Part shown: piece after piece, positions 1 to 5,540 of the stretch | How positions within the stretch are numbered: position 1 is the first letter of the stretch | Layout of the letters: each line of letters starts with the position of its first letter | NCBI GenBank assembly: GCA_027030285.1 | Contig: JALVFC010000400.1 | Coordinates: forward strand, 1 to 8,557 | Direction: 5' to 3' | Origin: Thiotrichaceae bacterium | GTDB lineage: Bacteria; Pseudomonadota; Gammaproteobacteria; Thiotrichales; Thiotrichaceae | DNA: 8,557 nucleotides | Program-made: the position numbers and the translations under genes | The notes under the pieces: model-generated | What the model saw: the letters and a program-made list of their open reading frames with translations, nothing else | Told to the model about the DNA's origin: nothing | Database searches by the model: none

Positions 1-1
1 T

Positions 2-382
2 AGCAGACCCTATTTATTACGCGCCATTTACGATTGGTTACTGGATAATGGCATGACACCACATCTGCTGGTTGATGCGGATGTTGATGGTGTTACTGTG
101 CCGCGACAGTATGTTCAGGACGGTAGGATTATTCTGAATTTGAACCCTTCTGCTGTGCAGAATCTCGTGCTTGAAAATGAAGAGGTCGTCTTTAATGCTC
201 GTTTTGGGGGAGCGCCTTTTCATATTTATATTCCCATGAAAGCAGTGCTGGGTATTTATGCCAGGGAAAATGGTCAGGGAACCATGTTCAAGGATGAAGA
301 AGGTTTTGACTTCCCGGATGGAGATCCTGAACCACCTAAACCAAACAATGATAAACGTCCAAAGTTACGGGTTGTGAAGTAG
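2..382 (+). CDS. sspB: ClpXP protease specificity-enhancing factor SspB, 5'-truncated
   Basis: SspB is a cytoplasmic adaptor that binds ssrA-tagged proteins left by stalled ribosomes and delivers them to the ClpXP protease. The reading frame is open from base 2 to the TAG stop, giving 126 residues; it begins SRPYLLRAIYDWLLDNG, which matches the E. coli protein from about residue 8, so fewer than about ten residues lie outside the window. The ATG at 53 is internal and not the start. The substrate-binding core is recognisable through NARFGGAPF and AVLGIYARENGQGTMF. A proline- and acid-rich linker (PDGDPEPPKPNNDK) follows, and the protein ends in RPKLRVVK, the XB motif that tethers SspB to the ClpX N-terminal domain. 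The linker is clearly shorter than in E. coli SspB (165 residues in total). sspA, its usual partner, would lie just left of the window. The stop is 58 bases before folA on the same strand. Confidence 0.95.
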   Translation, partial: SRPYLLRAIYDWLLDNGMTPHLLVDADVDGVTVPRQYVQDGRIILNLNPSAVQNLVLENEEVVFNARFGGAPFHIYIPMKAVLGIYARENGQGTMFKDEEGFDFPDGDPEPPKPNNDKRPKLRVVK

Positions 383-440
383 AAACTGCTCAGCTTGTCC
401 TTATTGACCTAAGTTTGTCGGGAAAAGAAACCACAAAATA

Positions 441-932
441 ATGCTCTCACTGATAGCAGGCATGGCAAACAAGCGAGTCATTGGTTATAAAAACCAGTTG
501 CCATGGCATCTGCCTGCTGATCTTGCCTGGTTCAAAAAAACGACCATGGGCAAGCCGATTATTATGGGGCGCAAGACCTATGAATCCATTGGCAAACCAC
601 TGCCTGGTCGCAAAAATATCGTGCTTACATCCAGTGCAGATTTAATATTACCTGGTTGTGAGGTTGTTACTTCCCCCGATGCCGCCATTGCGCAAGCTGG
701 TGAGGTTGATGAGGTGATGGTGATTGGTGGGGCGCTTGTCTATGAGCTGTTTTTGCCTCGTGCGCAAAGGCTGTATCTGACACTGGTTGATGCCGAGATT
801 GAGGGTGATGCCTTTTTTCCAGACTATCACGCGGTTGCTGACTGGGATGTGGTTTATGAGCAGAAGCATCCGGCAGATGAACGACATCAGTATGCGATTA
901 CTTTTCAGCAACTGGAACGAAAAAAGCTGTAA
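441..932 (+). CDS. folA: Dihydrofolate reductase (type I, chromosomal FolA)
   Basis: This enzyme reduces dihydrofolate to tetrahydrofolate with NADPH in the cytoplasm, supplying one-carbon carriers for thymidylate, purine and methionine synthesis; it is the trimethoprim target. The protein has 163 residues, close to the usual 159 of E. coli FolA, and aligns along its whole length. Visible landmarks are the Met20-type loop with NQLPWHLPADL (Trp22, and the catalytic acid Asp27), FKKTTMGKPIIMGRKTYESIG, the folate-contacting Arg57 in PLPGRKN, and the NADPH-binding VIGGALVY around residues 94-101. Nothing in these motifs suggests an insensitive plasmid-type (dfr) enzyme. The ATG at 441 gives the canonical N-terminus MLSLIAG; the ribosome binding site is weak, with only GGGAAAAG about 13 bases upstream. 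It follows sspB by 58 bases with no terminator visible between, so co-transcription is possible. Its 3' end converges on the histidine kinase gene 31 bases away. Confidence 0.97.
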   Translation: MLSLIAGMANKRVIGYKNQLPWHLPADLAWFKKTTMGKPIIMGRKTYESIGKPLPGRKNIVLTSSADLILPGCEVVTSPDAAIAQAGEVDEVMVIGGALVYELFLPRAQRLYLTLVDAEIEGDAFFPDYHAVADWDVVYEQKHPADERHQYAITFQQLERKKL

Positions 933-963
933 TTGACGTAAGCTATGTGGTTTCCTCTGATGA

Positions 964-2511
964 CTAGCTCTGCAAGCGCAGATCAAAATGTGCTCCCTTC
1001 TCAGAGTCTTGCAAAATAATTTCTCCATTCCATGCTTTAAGTAATGATTCAACAATACCCAGCCCCAGTCCGGTGCCGCCATGCTCACGGCGAGTGGTAA
1101 AAAAGGGTGTAAAAATACGTTTGCGATTGGCCTTGGAAATACCCGTTCCATTGTCGATAACAGAAATCTGTACCCAGGTCTCTGTCCGTTTGACTTTAAT
1201 ATGAATCTCACTTGCGGCATGATGCAGACTATTATCAAAAAGATTGTTCAGAATAATCTTCAGCTGATCCGGTGAGATTTTCAGTTTGCTATTCGTTTCT
1301 GCTTCCGAAAACAGAATGTCCAGGCCTCTTTCGGCATAGCATGATTTCAGGTCAGTGAGTACATCGGCAAGGTTGCAGGTTGCAGATGATGCTTGTGTTG
1401 AATCGGCGCGTGCCTGCTCCAGCAAGCGATTGACCAGACGCTTCAGGCGTTGCGTATCGGCTTGCAGGTTGTTAATAAAGCGTTGCCGTTGTTCCACAGG
1501 CATCTCATCGATATGCTCCTGTAACAACTCCAGTGTGCCTTGCATGGAGGTAAGTGGGGTTTTGAACTCGTGTGAGACGTGCGAGGCAAACTTGTTGATG
1601 TAGGCTGACCGCTCATGCAGGGTTCTGGACATTTCGGTAAAGCTGCGCGATAGCTCGGCCAGTTCATAGGTACCTGGTTGTTTGAGTAATTCAACCGTTT
1701 CAATTTCACCACGGGTGAGTTTCTTGGTTTGCTCGATTAGTTCACGAATTGGCCGAGACAGGCGGGAGGATATAAACAGCACCAGCAGTCCGGTCAGCCC
1801 AAGCACTAGCAGTGTCAGAAACAGTACCTTTTCTTTTCTGATATACAGGTGCTTGAGAATGTTTTGCGGAGTACGGGAGAGATACACCACACCATATACC
1901 TTGCCCTGATCCATTACCGGAAACGCTGTAAAGATGCGTATTTTGGTGCCTCGGCTTAATGATGCAATGGGTGGAGGTGGTTCATCCGAGATGCGTTCCC
2001 TGATGACGGGTGAGTACTTTCCCTGCATCGCACGTTGTACTTCAGCGAGGTGTGCCAGTGACAACCCCCTTTCCTGCCGACCTGCAATCACGATGCCATT
2101 GGCATCCAGCAGGCGCATACCAGCTAAAGTGATTTGCTGGGTATTTGCCAGTATGGGTTGCATTTGCTGGCCTGCCTGCATGATCTGTGGATCTACCTGT
2201 ATCGTTGTTGGGAGTGCATCTGGGCGGCGCGGCAAAACCTGGTGTGAGGATAAGTCCAGCATCGGGTAGACAGGGCGATAACCTTCATCAGGGTTGATAT
2301 GTTCCTGTCCGATCAGATGACGAAAAATAGCAGCCAGCGCCGCGGACTGACTAATCAGTTCAAGCTCGGTCTTGCGCACCAGCTCGTTTTCATAAAAGCG
2401 CAGAAAATAAATGCTGCCCAGCGGAAGCATCAGCACCGATAACATGACAATCAGCAAGATGGTTCGTAACTTGAAGAGCTGGCGCAGTTTGGGATGGGCA
2501 TTAATCGGCAT
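964..2511 (-). CDS. Membrane sensor histidine kinase (CreC-like layout)
   Basis: This is the sensor of a two-component system in the inner membrane; it autophosphorylates a histidine and passes the phosphate to the regulator encoded just upstream. The 515 residues show a first membrane segment (about 17-38), a periplasmic region of about 190 residues, a second membrane segment (about 229-248), a HAMP linker (about 249-305), a HisKA dimerisation domain with HVSHEFKTPL (phospho-acceptor His314), and a HATPase domain with the N box NNLFDN (422-427), G1 box DNGTGI (453-458), F box FTPFF (467-471) and G2 box GTGLGLGI (479-486). All catalytic boxes are intact. The periplasmic part ends in TAFPVMDQGKVYGVVYLSR, a Cache/CreC-type sensor signature. 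The ATG lies 5 bases after the regulator's stop, with no strong Shine-Dalgarno, which suggests translational coupling. The ligand cannot be told from the sequence, and similarity to CreC is in layout, not enough for that name. Confidence 0.93.
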   Translation of the reverse strand: MPINAHPKLRQLFKLRTILLIVMLSVLMLPLGSIYFLRFYENELVRKTELELISQSAALAAIFRHLIGQEHINPDEGYRPVYPMLDLSSHQVLPRRPDALPTTIQVDPQIMQAGQQMQPILANTQQITLAGMRLLDANGIVIAGRQERGLSLAHLAEVQRAMQGKYSPVIRERISDEPPPPIASLSRGTKIRIFTAFPVMDQGKVYGVVYLSRTPQNILKHLYIRKEKVLFLTLLVLGLTGLLVLFISSRLSRPIRELIEQTKKLTRGEIETVELLKQPGTYELAELSRSFTEMSRTLHERSAYINKFASHVSHEFKTPLTSMQGTLELLQEHIDEMPVEQRQRFINNLQADTQRLKRLVNRLLEQARADSTQASSATCNLADVLTDLKSCYAERGLDILFSEAETNSKLKISPDQLKIILNNLFDNSLHHAASEIHIKVKRTETWVQISVIDNGTGISKANRKRIFTPFFTTRREHGGTGLGLGIVESLLKAWNGEIILQDSEKGAHFDLRLQS

Positions 2512-2516
2512 GCAAC

Positions 2517-3221
2517 TTATGCCTCTGGCGCTTCACAACGGCTGAGCTTGTAGCCAACACCATGCAAGGTATCAATCACGCGCTCACAACCCACTTTGGC
2601 GAATTTGCCACGTATATGGCGAATATGACTGTCAATCGTGCGATCACTCACATGGATGTTGTACTGATAGGCACTATCCATGATGACATCCCGACTAAAG
2701 ACACGCTGTGGCTGGCGTAGAAACTGGGCAAGAATGGCAAACTCAGTGGCTGTCAGGTGGACAGGTTGACCATCCCACCATAGTGCATGCTGTTCAGTAT
2801 CCATCCGCAGCAGACCGGCTTGTAGTACATGAGAGGGGTGACTCTCTGTCCGTCCTTTGGGCTGGATGCGTTTAAGAATTGCCTTGATACGTGCAACCAG
2901 CTCGCGGGGGCTAAACGGCTTGGTCACATAATCATCACCACCAATTTCCAGCCCCAGAATACGGTCAATCTCATCATCCCGTGAGGATAAGAACAAAATG
3001 GGGACATCGGAGGTCTTGCGGATTTCACGGCAGCATTCCAGCCCATCCATTTCCGGCATATTGATATCCAGCACAATTAAATCGACTGCGCAAGTATCCA
3101 GGCTGGCAAGCGCCTGTCTGCCATCCTGCGCCAGGCACACTGACATAGCGGCTTTTTCCAGCGCAAACTGAATGACTTCACGGATATGTGGATCGTCGTC
3201 CACAACAAGAATGGTGGTCAT
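2517..3221 (-). CDS. OmpR/PhoB-family response regulator (CreB-like)
   Basis: This is a cytoplasmic transcription factor activated by phosphorylation, very probably by the adjacent histidine kinase. The 234 residues comprise a receiver domain (about 1-118) and a winged-helix DNA-binding domain (about 135-228). The receiver has the acidic pair Asp8/Asp9 in VVDDD, phospho-acceptor Asp52 in VLDINMPEMDG, Ser79 in place of the common Thr, and Lys101 in VTKPFSPREL. The output domain carries LTATEFAIL, the recognition-helix region RTIDSHIRHIRGKF and the terminal hairpin TLHGVGYKL. The stretch LFLSSRDDEIDRILGLEIG is close to that in CreB, but the whole is not enough to assign creB. The start at 3221 is supported by GGGGAA six bases upstream of the ATG. 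It is 37 bases downstream of the M23 peptidase gene and 5 bases upstream of the kinase gene, so the three probably form one operon. Its target promoters are unknown. Confidence 0.95.
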   Translation of the reverse strand: MTTILVVDDDPHIREVIQFALEKAAMSVCLAQDGRQALASLDTCAVDLIVLDINMPEMDGLECCREIRKTSDVPILFLSSRDDEIDRILGLEIGGDDYVTKPFSPRELVARIKAILKRIQPKGRTESHPSHVLQAGLLRMDTEQHALWWDGQPVHLTATEFAILAQFLRQPQRVFSRDVIMDSAYQYNIHVSDRTIDSHIRHIRGKFAKVGCERVIDTLHGVGYKLSRCEAPEA

Positions 3222-3234
3222 ACGTCGTTCCCCA

Positions 3235-3244
3235 GATAATTATC
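3235..3244. repeat. 10-base perfect palindrome between peptidase and regulator genes
   Basis: GATAATTATC is a perfect inverted repeat in the 37-base gap between the M23 stop codon and the regulator ATG. It lies just upstream of the regulator's GGGGAA ribosome binding site. It could be an operator or occur by chance in an AT-rich gap. No convincing -35/-10 pair surrounds it, so a separate promoter for the two-component genes is not supported. Confidence 0.35.
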
Positions 3245-3258
3245 AGTAATATAGCATG

Positions 3259-3786
3259 TTATAACGAGCCTCCGGACTCAATAAATTTACCTGGATCAAG
3301 GTAAAACAGGCGTTGCCAACTTGCATGGGTGCGCGGATTCCAGAGCCAGATACGTGGTAGCAGGGTACTGATTGAATAGTGCAAATGGGGTGGTTTTCCT
3401 TTGGCATTACCCGTATTGCCAACTGTACCAATCGACTCACCCGCATGTACGTATGAGAGTAGGCTGACATGCCGCTGTTGCAGGTGAGCAAAATAATGGA
3501 AATGCCAGTTGGCACCCAGCAGGTAAATAACTTGCCCGCCACGACCGTAGCTACCACTGTACAATATAATACCGTTGGTACTAGCAACAACTGGTGTACC
3601 AGCCTCAGCAAAAATATCAATGCCTTTATGTGTGCCGGACTTCCCCCAGGGGTAATACCAGAATGACTGTGGATTCCAGCTATTTACCGTGGCACCAACA
3701 ACCGGATTTAAATGTTGCTCTGCCGGAATAAAACCCAGCCCATAAATGATGAATACCAGGATGATGAAATAGTATTTTTTTCTCAT
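3259..3786 (-). CDS. Membrane-anchored M23 (LytM-type) metallopeptidase
   Basis: M23 peptidases are zinc endopeptidases that cut peptidoglycan cross-links or act as division and envelope factors. The start chosen is the ATG at 3786, giving 175 residues that open with MRKKYYFIILVFIIYGLG, a signal peptide or uncleaved anchor placing the enzyme in the periplasm; the frame stays open to 3963, but that extension would put an unlikely 59-residue leader before the signal sequence and overlap the upstream gene. The LytM fold is complete: the zinc ligands His53 and Asp57 in THKGIDIFAEAGTPVVA, catalytic His101 in HFHYFAHL, the GNTGNA turn, and His134/His136 in PPHLHY, so it should be active. It is small, with no LysM, SPOR or coiled-coil region. 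The spacing of 37 bases to the response regulator suggests that its product's activity, or the wall state it affects, is linked to that two-component system. The physiological substrate is unknown. Confidence 0.9.
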   Translation of the reverse strand: MRKKYYFIILVFIIYGLGFIPAEQHLNPVVGATVNSWNPQSFWYYPWGKSGTHKGIDIFAEAGTPVVASTNGIILYSGSYGRGGQVIYLLGANWHFHYFAHLQQRHVSLLSYVHAGESIGTVGNTGNAKGKPPHLHYSISTLLPRIWLWNPRTHASWQRLFYLDPGKFIESGGSL

Positions 3787-3800
3787 CGGCTTAGTATGCC

Positions 3801-3834
3801 GCAGCACTTTGCATAACTGATGATAAAGTGTTGC
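3801..3834. promoter_or_regulatory. Inverted repeat upstream of the M23 peptidase gene
   Basis: The arms GCAGCACTTT (3801-3810) and AAAGTGTTGC (3825-3834) are inverted repeats matching at 9 of 10 positions around a 14-base spacer. The near arm ends 14 bases before the peptidase ATG at 3786. The site lies in the only sizeable gap (3787-3901, 115 bases) between the upstream three-gene cluster and the peptidase/two-component cluster, where a promoter is expected. It could be an operator or an mRNA hairpin near the ribosome binding site. No U-tract follows, so it does not look like a terminator, and I cannot identify a strong promoter next to it. Confidence 0.4.
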
Positions 3835-3884
3835 AAATAATGTGCAGAACGGCGGGCAGGTAGAGAAACCGCTGGTAAACAGAA

Positions 3885-3901
3885 TTTGTTGCGTTTGTTG
3901 C
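3885..3901 (-). repeat. Tandem 8-base direct repeat after the hypothetical gene
   Basis: On the minus strand GCAACAAA occurs twice with a 9-base period (3894-3901 and 3885-3892), immediately after the TAA stop of the 152-residue protein and about 100 bases upstream of the peptidase start. OmpR-family regulators bind direct repeats, usually with a 10-11 base period, so this could be a regulator site, but the spacing is off and chance is a real alternative. Confidence 0.3.
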
Positions 3902-4360
3902 TTACGCTTTGAGGAATATCTTGTTCCACCAGCGTTTGCGGCTACCCGTCTGCGGGAAGGCATTGGGCAGGTCTATGGGTTTTATTTTGGAAAGTATCCA
4001 GCCTGGCAATGGCGGTGGGTGGTTGCCGCTGCTACAGCTGGTGCCGACATTATTCGGGTCGAAGATTTTAATAAAGCTGGGTGTTTCTCGGTTGTCGGCA
4101 TAGACGATGCCGCAATAGTCTTCTTCGTGCTCAGTGTGTAGCAATTGGTCAATTTCCGGAATAAATTTGTTTAGCTCTTCGCTGCTTGCTACGGATTCCG
4201 GTGGGGTGTCGCCAACTGCGTAGATATACCAGTCTTCGGGATCTGCCTGCACGCGTTGCCACAGTTCATCGAGTTGCTGCCAACGTAGCACACCGCTAAA
4301 CGCGCCATTAAAGGTTTTGAAATAGGGGTGATTGCTAAGGTCAGTGTTTGGCTTGCCCAT
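3902..4360 (-). CDS. Hypothetical protein, 152 residues, coupled to VOC gene
   Basis: I cannot assign a function. The start at 4360 is fixed by a strong ribosome binding site, GAGGAA, with seven bases between it and the ATG; that site overlaps the TGA stop of the preceding VOC gene, so the two are probably translationally coupled. The frame also runs open upstream to 4399, but that start lies inside the VOC gene. The protein has no signal peptide or clear membrane segment and is probably cytoplasmic. Notable stretches are HPYFKTFNGAFSGVLRW, WYIYAVGD (44-51), CGIVYADNRETPSFIKIFDP, GTSCSSG with Cys109, and PPPLPGWILSKIKPIDLP. The C-terminus GSRKRWWNKIFLKA is basic, aromatic and possibly amphipathic, and might contact membrane or nucleic acid. 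The composition (acidic centre, Pro/Gly-rich end) suggests a folded domain rather than a spurious frame; I have an impression of similar unnamed proteins in other gammaproteobacteria, which I cannot verify here. Confidence 0.82.
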   Translation of the reverse strand: MGKPNTDLSNHPYFKTFNGAFSGVLRWQQLDELWQRVQADPEDWYIYAVGDTPPESVASSEELNKFIPEIDQLLHTEHEEDYCGIVYADNRETPSFIKIFDPNNVGTSCSSGNHPPPLPGWILSKIKPIDLPNAFPQTGSRKRWWNKIFLKA

Positions 4361-4375
4361 TTGGTGTTCCTCAGA
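4361..4375 (-). promoter_or_regulatory. Ribosome binding site overlapping the VOC stop codon
   Basis: On the minus strand the sequence TCTGAGGAACACCAA immediately precedes the ATG at 4360. GAGGAA is a near-ideal Shine-Dalgarno, and its GA falls within the TGA stop (4373-4371) of the VOC gene. This decides the start of the 152-residue protein and implies that ribosomes ending on the VOC gene restart there. Confidence 0.8.
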
Positions 4376-4775
4376 GTGTTTCGATAAATTCCAGTGCATT
4401 ACCGTCCGGGTCTCGGGTAAAGAGCGCTGCGCGACCTGATTTGCTCATGGTGTAGGGGATGTTGTTGGCACCCAGTGCATTTTTCAAAGGCTCCAGGTTC
4501 TCAATACTAAAAGCGGCATGACGATCACGCCCGCCGTGTGCGGGTCTGCCTGTCACCGGATCCGGGTTGGGCAGTTCCAGCAGGTGGATTTCCTGCTGCG
4601 CGTTCACTTTTAGCCAGGCTCCATTAAACCCAATATCAGGGCGGTTGGTTTTTTGCTCAATATTCAATAATCCACAATAAAAGTCCAGCGAGACTGTCAG
4701 TTTATTAACGATAAAACTGACATGGTGGATGTCGGTTATATGTACTTTATGCTGTTTGGCACCACTGTTAGCCAT
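4371..4775 (-). CDS. VOC-superfamily (glyoxalase/dioxygenase-like) protein
   Basis: Proteins of the vicinal oxygen chelate superfamily are small cytoplasmic metalloenzymes or binding proteins (glyoxalase I, extradiol dioxygenases, fosfomycin and bleomycin resistance proteins). The 134 residues show the paired beta-alpha-beta-beta-beta units: the first begins with DIHHVSFIV and SLDFYCGLL, the second with RDRHAAFSI and ends with FTRDPDGNALEFIETL. Likely metal ligands are His18, His64 (in EIHLLEL), His86 and Glu129, so metal binding appears retained. The length suits a single-domain VOC protein that would act as a dimer. The ATG at 4775 overlaps the end of hflD by 8 bases (ATGGCTAA), and the next gene's ribosome binding site covers its stop, so it sits in the middle of a tight operon. 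The substrate cannot be deduced; it lacks features that would single out glyoxalase I or an antibiotic-resistance protein. Confidence 0.9.
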   Translation of the reverse strand: MANSGAKQHKVHITDIHHVSFIVNKLTVSLDFYCGLLNIEQKTNRPDIGFNGAWLKVNAQQEIHLLELPNPDPVTGRPAHGGRDRHAAFSIENLEPLKNALGANNIPYTMSKSGRAALFTRDPDGNALEFIETL

Positions 4776-5415
4776 GTCGAATTAATTCCAGGAAATCATT
4801 GGCGGTGCGCTGCATCTTGCCGCGTTCCAGGAGTAGCTTCCAGCGGCTGCCACCCGCCTGCCGCCAGAGTAGTGCGGCACGAATACCGGAAAGTAGCAGG
4901 GCACGGATTTTTGCTGCATTTTCTTTTTTCCCCAGGTGACCCTGGTCGCCTTTTACCATAATGCGTGGTCCCAGCTTGCTGATGGTTTCCGCATAGATAT
5001 CAGCCAGTCGGCTTATAATGGTTTCATCTGTTACGGCAAAGTGCTTGAGCTGACGCTGTACGTCTTCAATGCCATTGAGCAGGATTTCAAAAAGCTCCGG
5101 GTGACTGTCCAGTTTTTTCTCAAGATGTAACAGGTTGATGGCATAGCGTGTGGTTTCCATATTTTTTTGCTTGCCATCTGGTGTCATCTGGCCACTGCCT
5201 AACTGAAATAATAAAACCTTGAAGCCTGTTTGCAGTTTTTCCAATCCACCATAAATGTCCTGAATTGTATCCGTGTTGTCGGTCACGACACTTTGCAAAC
5301 AGGTTGTGAACAATGCCTGATCTACGTTGCCATCATGTGCAATCTGACGTACCCCCTCAACACACTGAAACAGGGCAGCGAGAGCAATGGTTCGATTATC
5401 CGTATTCTTTTCCAT
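4768..5415 (-). CDS. hflD: HflD-family protein (high frequency lysogenization)
   Basis: HflD is a conserved gammaproteobacterial protein of about 210 residues, peripherally associated with the inner membrane; in E. coli it binds the lambda CII activator and influences lysogeny, while its ordinary cellular role is unclear. The 215 residues align along the E. coli protein: IALAALFQCVEGVRQIAHDG at the N-terminus, TTRYAINLLHLEKKL, VQRQLKHFAVTDETI, ISKLGPRIMVKG, and the C-terminal IRALLLSGIRAALLWRQAGG. It is predicted to be all-helical with no signal sequence. The ATG at 5415 lacks a strong ribosome binding site. A perfect TATAAT lies 86 bases upstream. It overlaps the VOC gene by 8 bases. Its usual upstream neighbour in enterics, mnmA, is absent: the gene before it is the 868-residue putative glycoside hydrolase. 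Confidence 0.93.
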   Translation of the reverse strand: MEKNTDNRTIALAALFQCVEGVRQIAHDGNVDQALFTTCLQSVVTDNTDTIQDIYGGLEKLQTGFKVLLFQLGSGQMTPDGKQKNMETTRYAINLLHLEKKLDSHPELFEILLNGIEDVQRQLKHFAVTDETIISRLADIYAETISKLGPRIMVKGDQGHLGKKENAAKIRALLLSGIRAALLWRQAGGSRWKLLLERGKMQRTANDFLELIRHG

Positions 5416-5500
5416 GAGGTTTGGTCGTTATTTTCTGATTCAATTCGGGGCAGATGCCTGAGAGCATAAAGCCTACCACAAAATAAATAGTCATAGAGAG

Positions 5501-5506
5501 ATTATA
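5501..5506 (-). promoter_or_regulatory. Candidate -10 element of hflD operon
   Basis: On the minus strand the hexamer TATAAT matches the sigma-70 -10 consensus exactly and lies 85 bases upstream of the hflD ATG in a 115-base intergenic region (5416-5530). The -35 region is poor: at 15-17 bases upstream only GGTGTT-like hexamers are present. It is the best promoter candidate for hflD-VOC-hypothetical, and an activator might be needed. No rho-independent terminator for the upstream gene is visible in the same gap. Confidence 0.45.
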
Positions 5507-5520
5507 CTTTATGGGGATCG

Positions 5521-5540
5521 CTAACACCCTCTAACATCCT
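5521..5540 (-). repeat. Tandem 10-base duplication at the hydrolase stop codon
   Basis: AGGATGTTAG and AGGGTGTTAG (minus strand) lie head to tail and differ at one base. The first copy supplies the TAG stop of the 868-residue protein and the second follows it directly. It looks like a local slippage duplication at the gene end; no function is implied. Confidence 0.5.

Noticed and set aside
53..55. ATG at 53 as start of sspB
   Set aside because: The upstream in-frame codons encode the conserved RPYLLRAIYDWLLDN of SspB, so the true start is left of the window.
424..446. TTGTCG and ATAATG with 17-base spacing as a folA promoter
   Set aside because: The -10 would overlap the folA start codon, so transcripts would begin inside the gene.
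969..982. TCTGC/GCAGA hairpin near the end of the kinase gene as a terminator for folA
   Set aside because: The stem is only five base pairs, lies inside coding sequence and has no T-tract in either direction.
648..1238. Long minus-strand open frame over folA and the kinase 3' end
   Set aside because: It overlaps two clearly identified genes on opposite strands, and its translation has no recognisable family features.
1934..2269. Plus-strand open frame opposite the kinase sensor domain
   Set aside because: It is antisense to a well-supported coding region and has a cysteine-rich, low-sense composition typical of a shadow frame.
3787..3963. In-frame upstream extension of the M23 peptidase to an ATG at 3963
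   Set aside because: It would add 59 residues before an obvious signal/anchor sequence and overlap the end of the 152-residue gene; the ATG at 3786 places the hydrophobic segment at the N-terminus.
4361..4399. In-frame upstream start at 4399 for the 152-residue protein
   Set aside because: The ATG at 4360 has a strong GAGGAA ribosome binding site at proper spacing; the upstream ATG lies within the VOC coding region.
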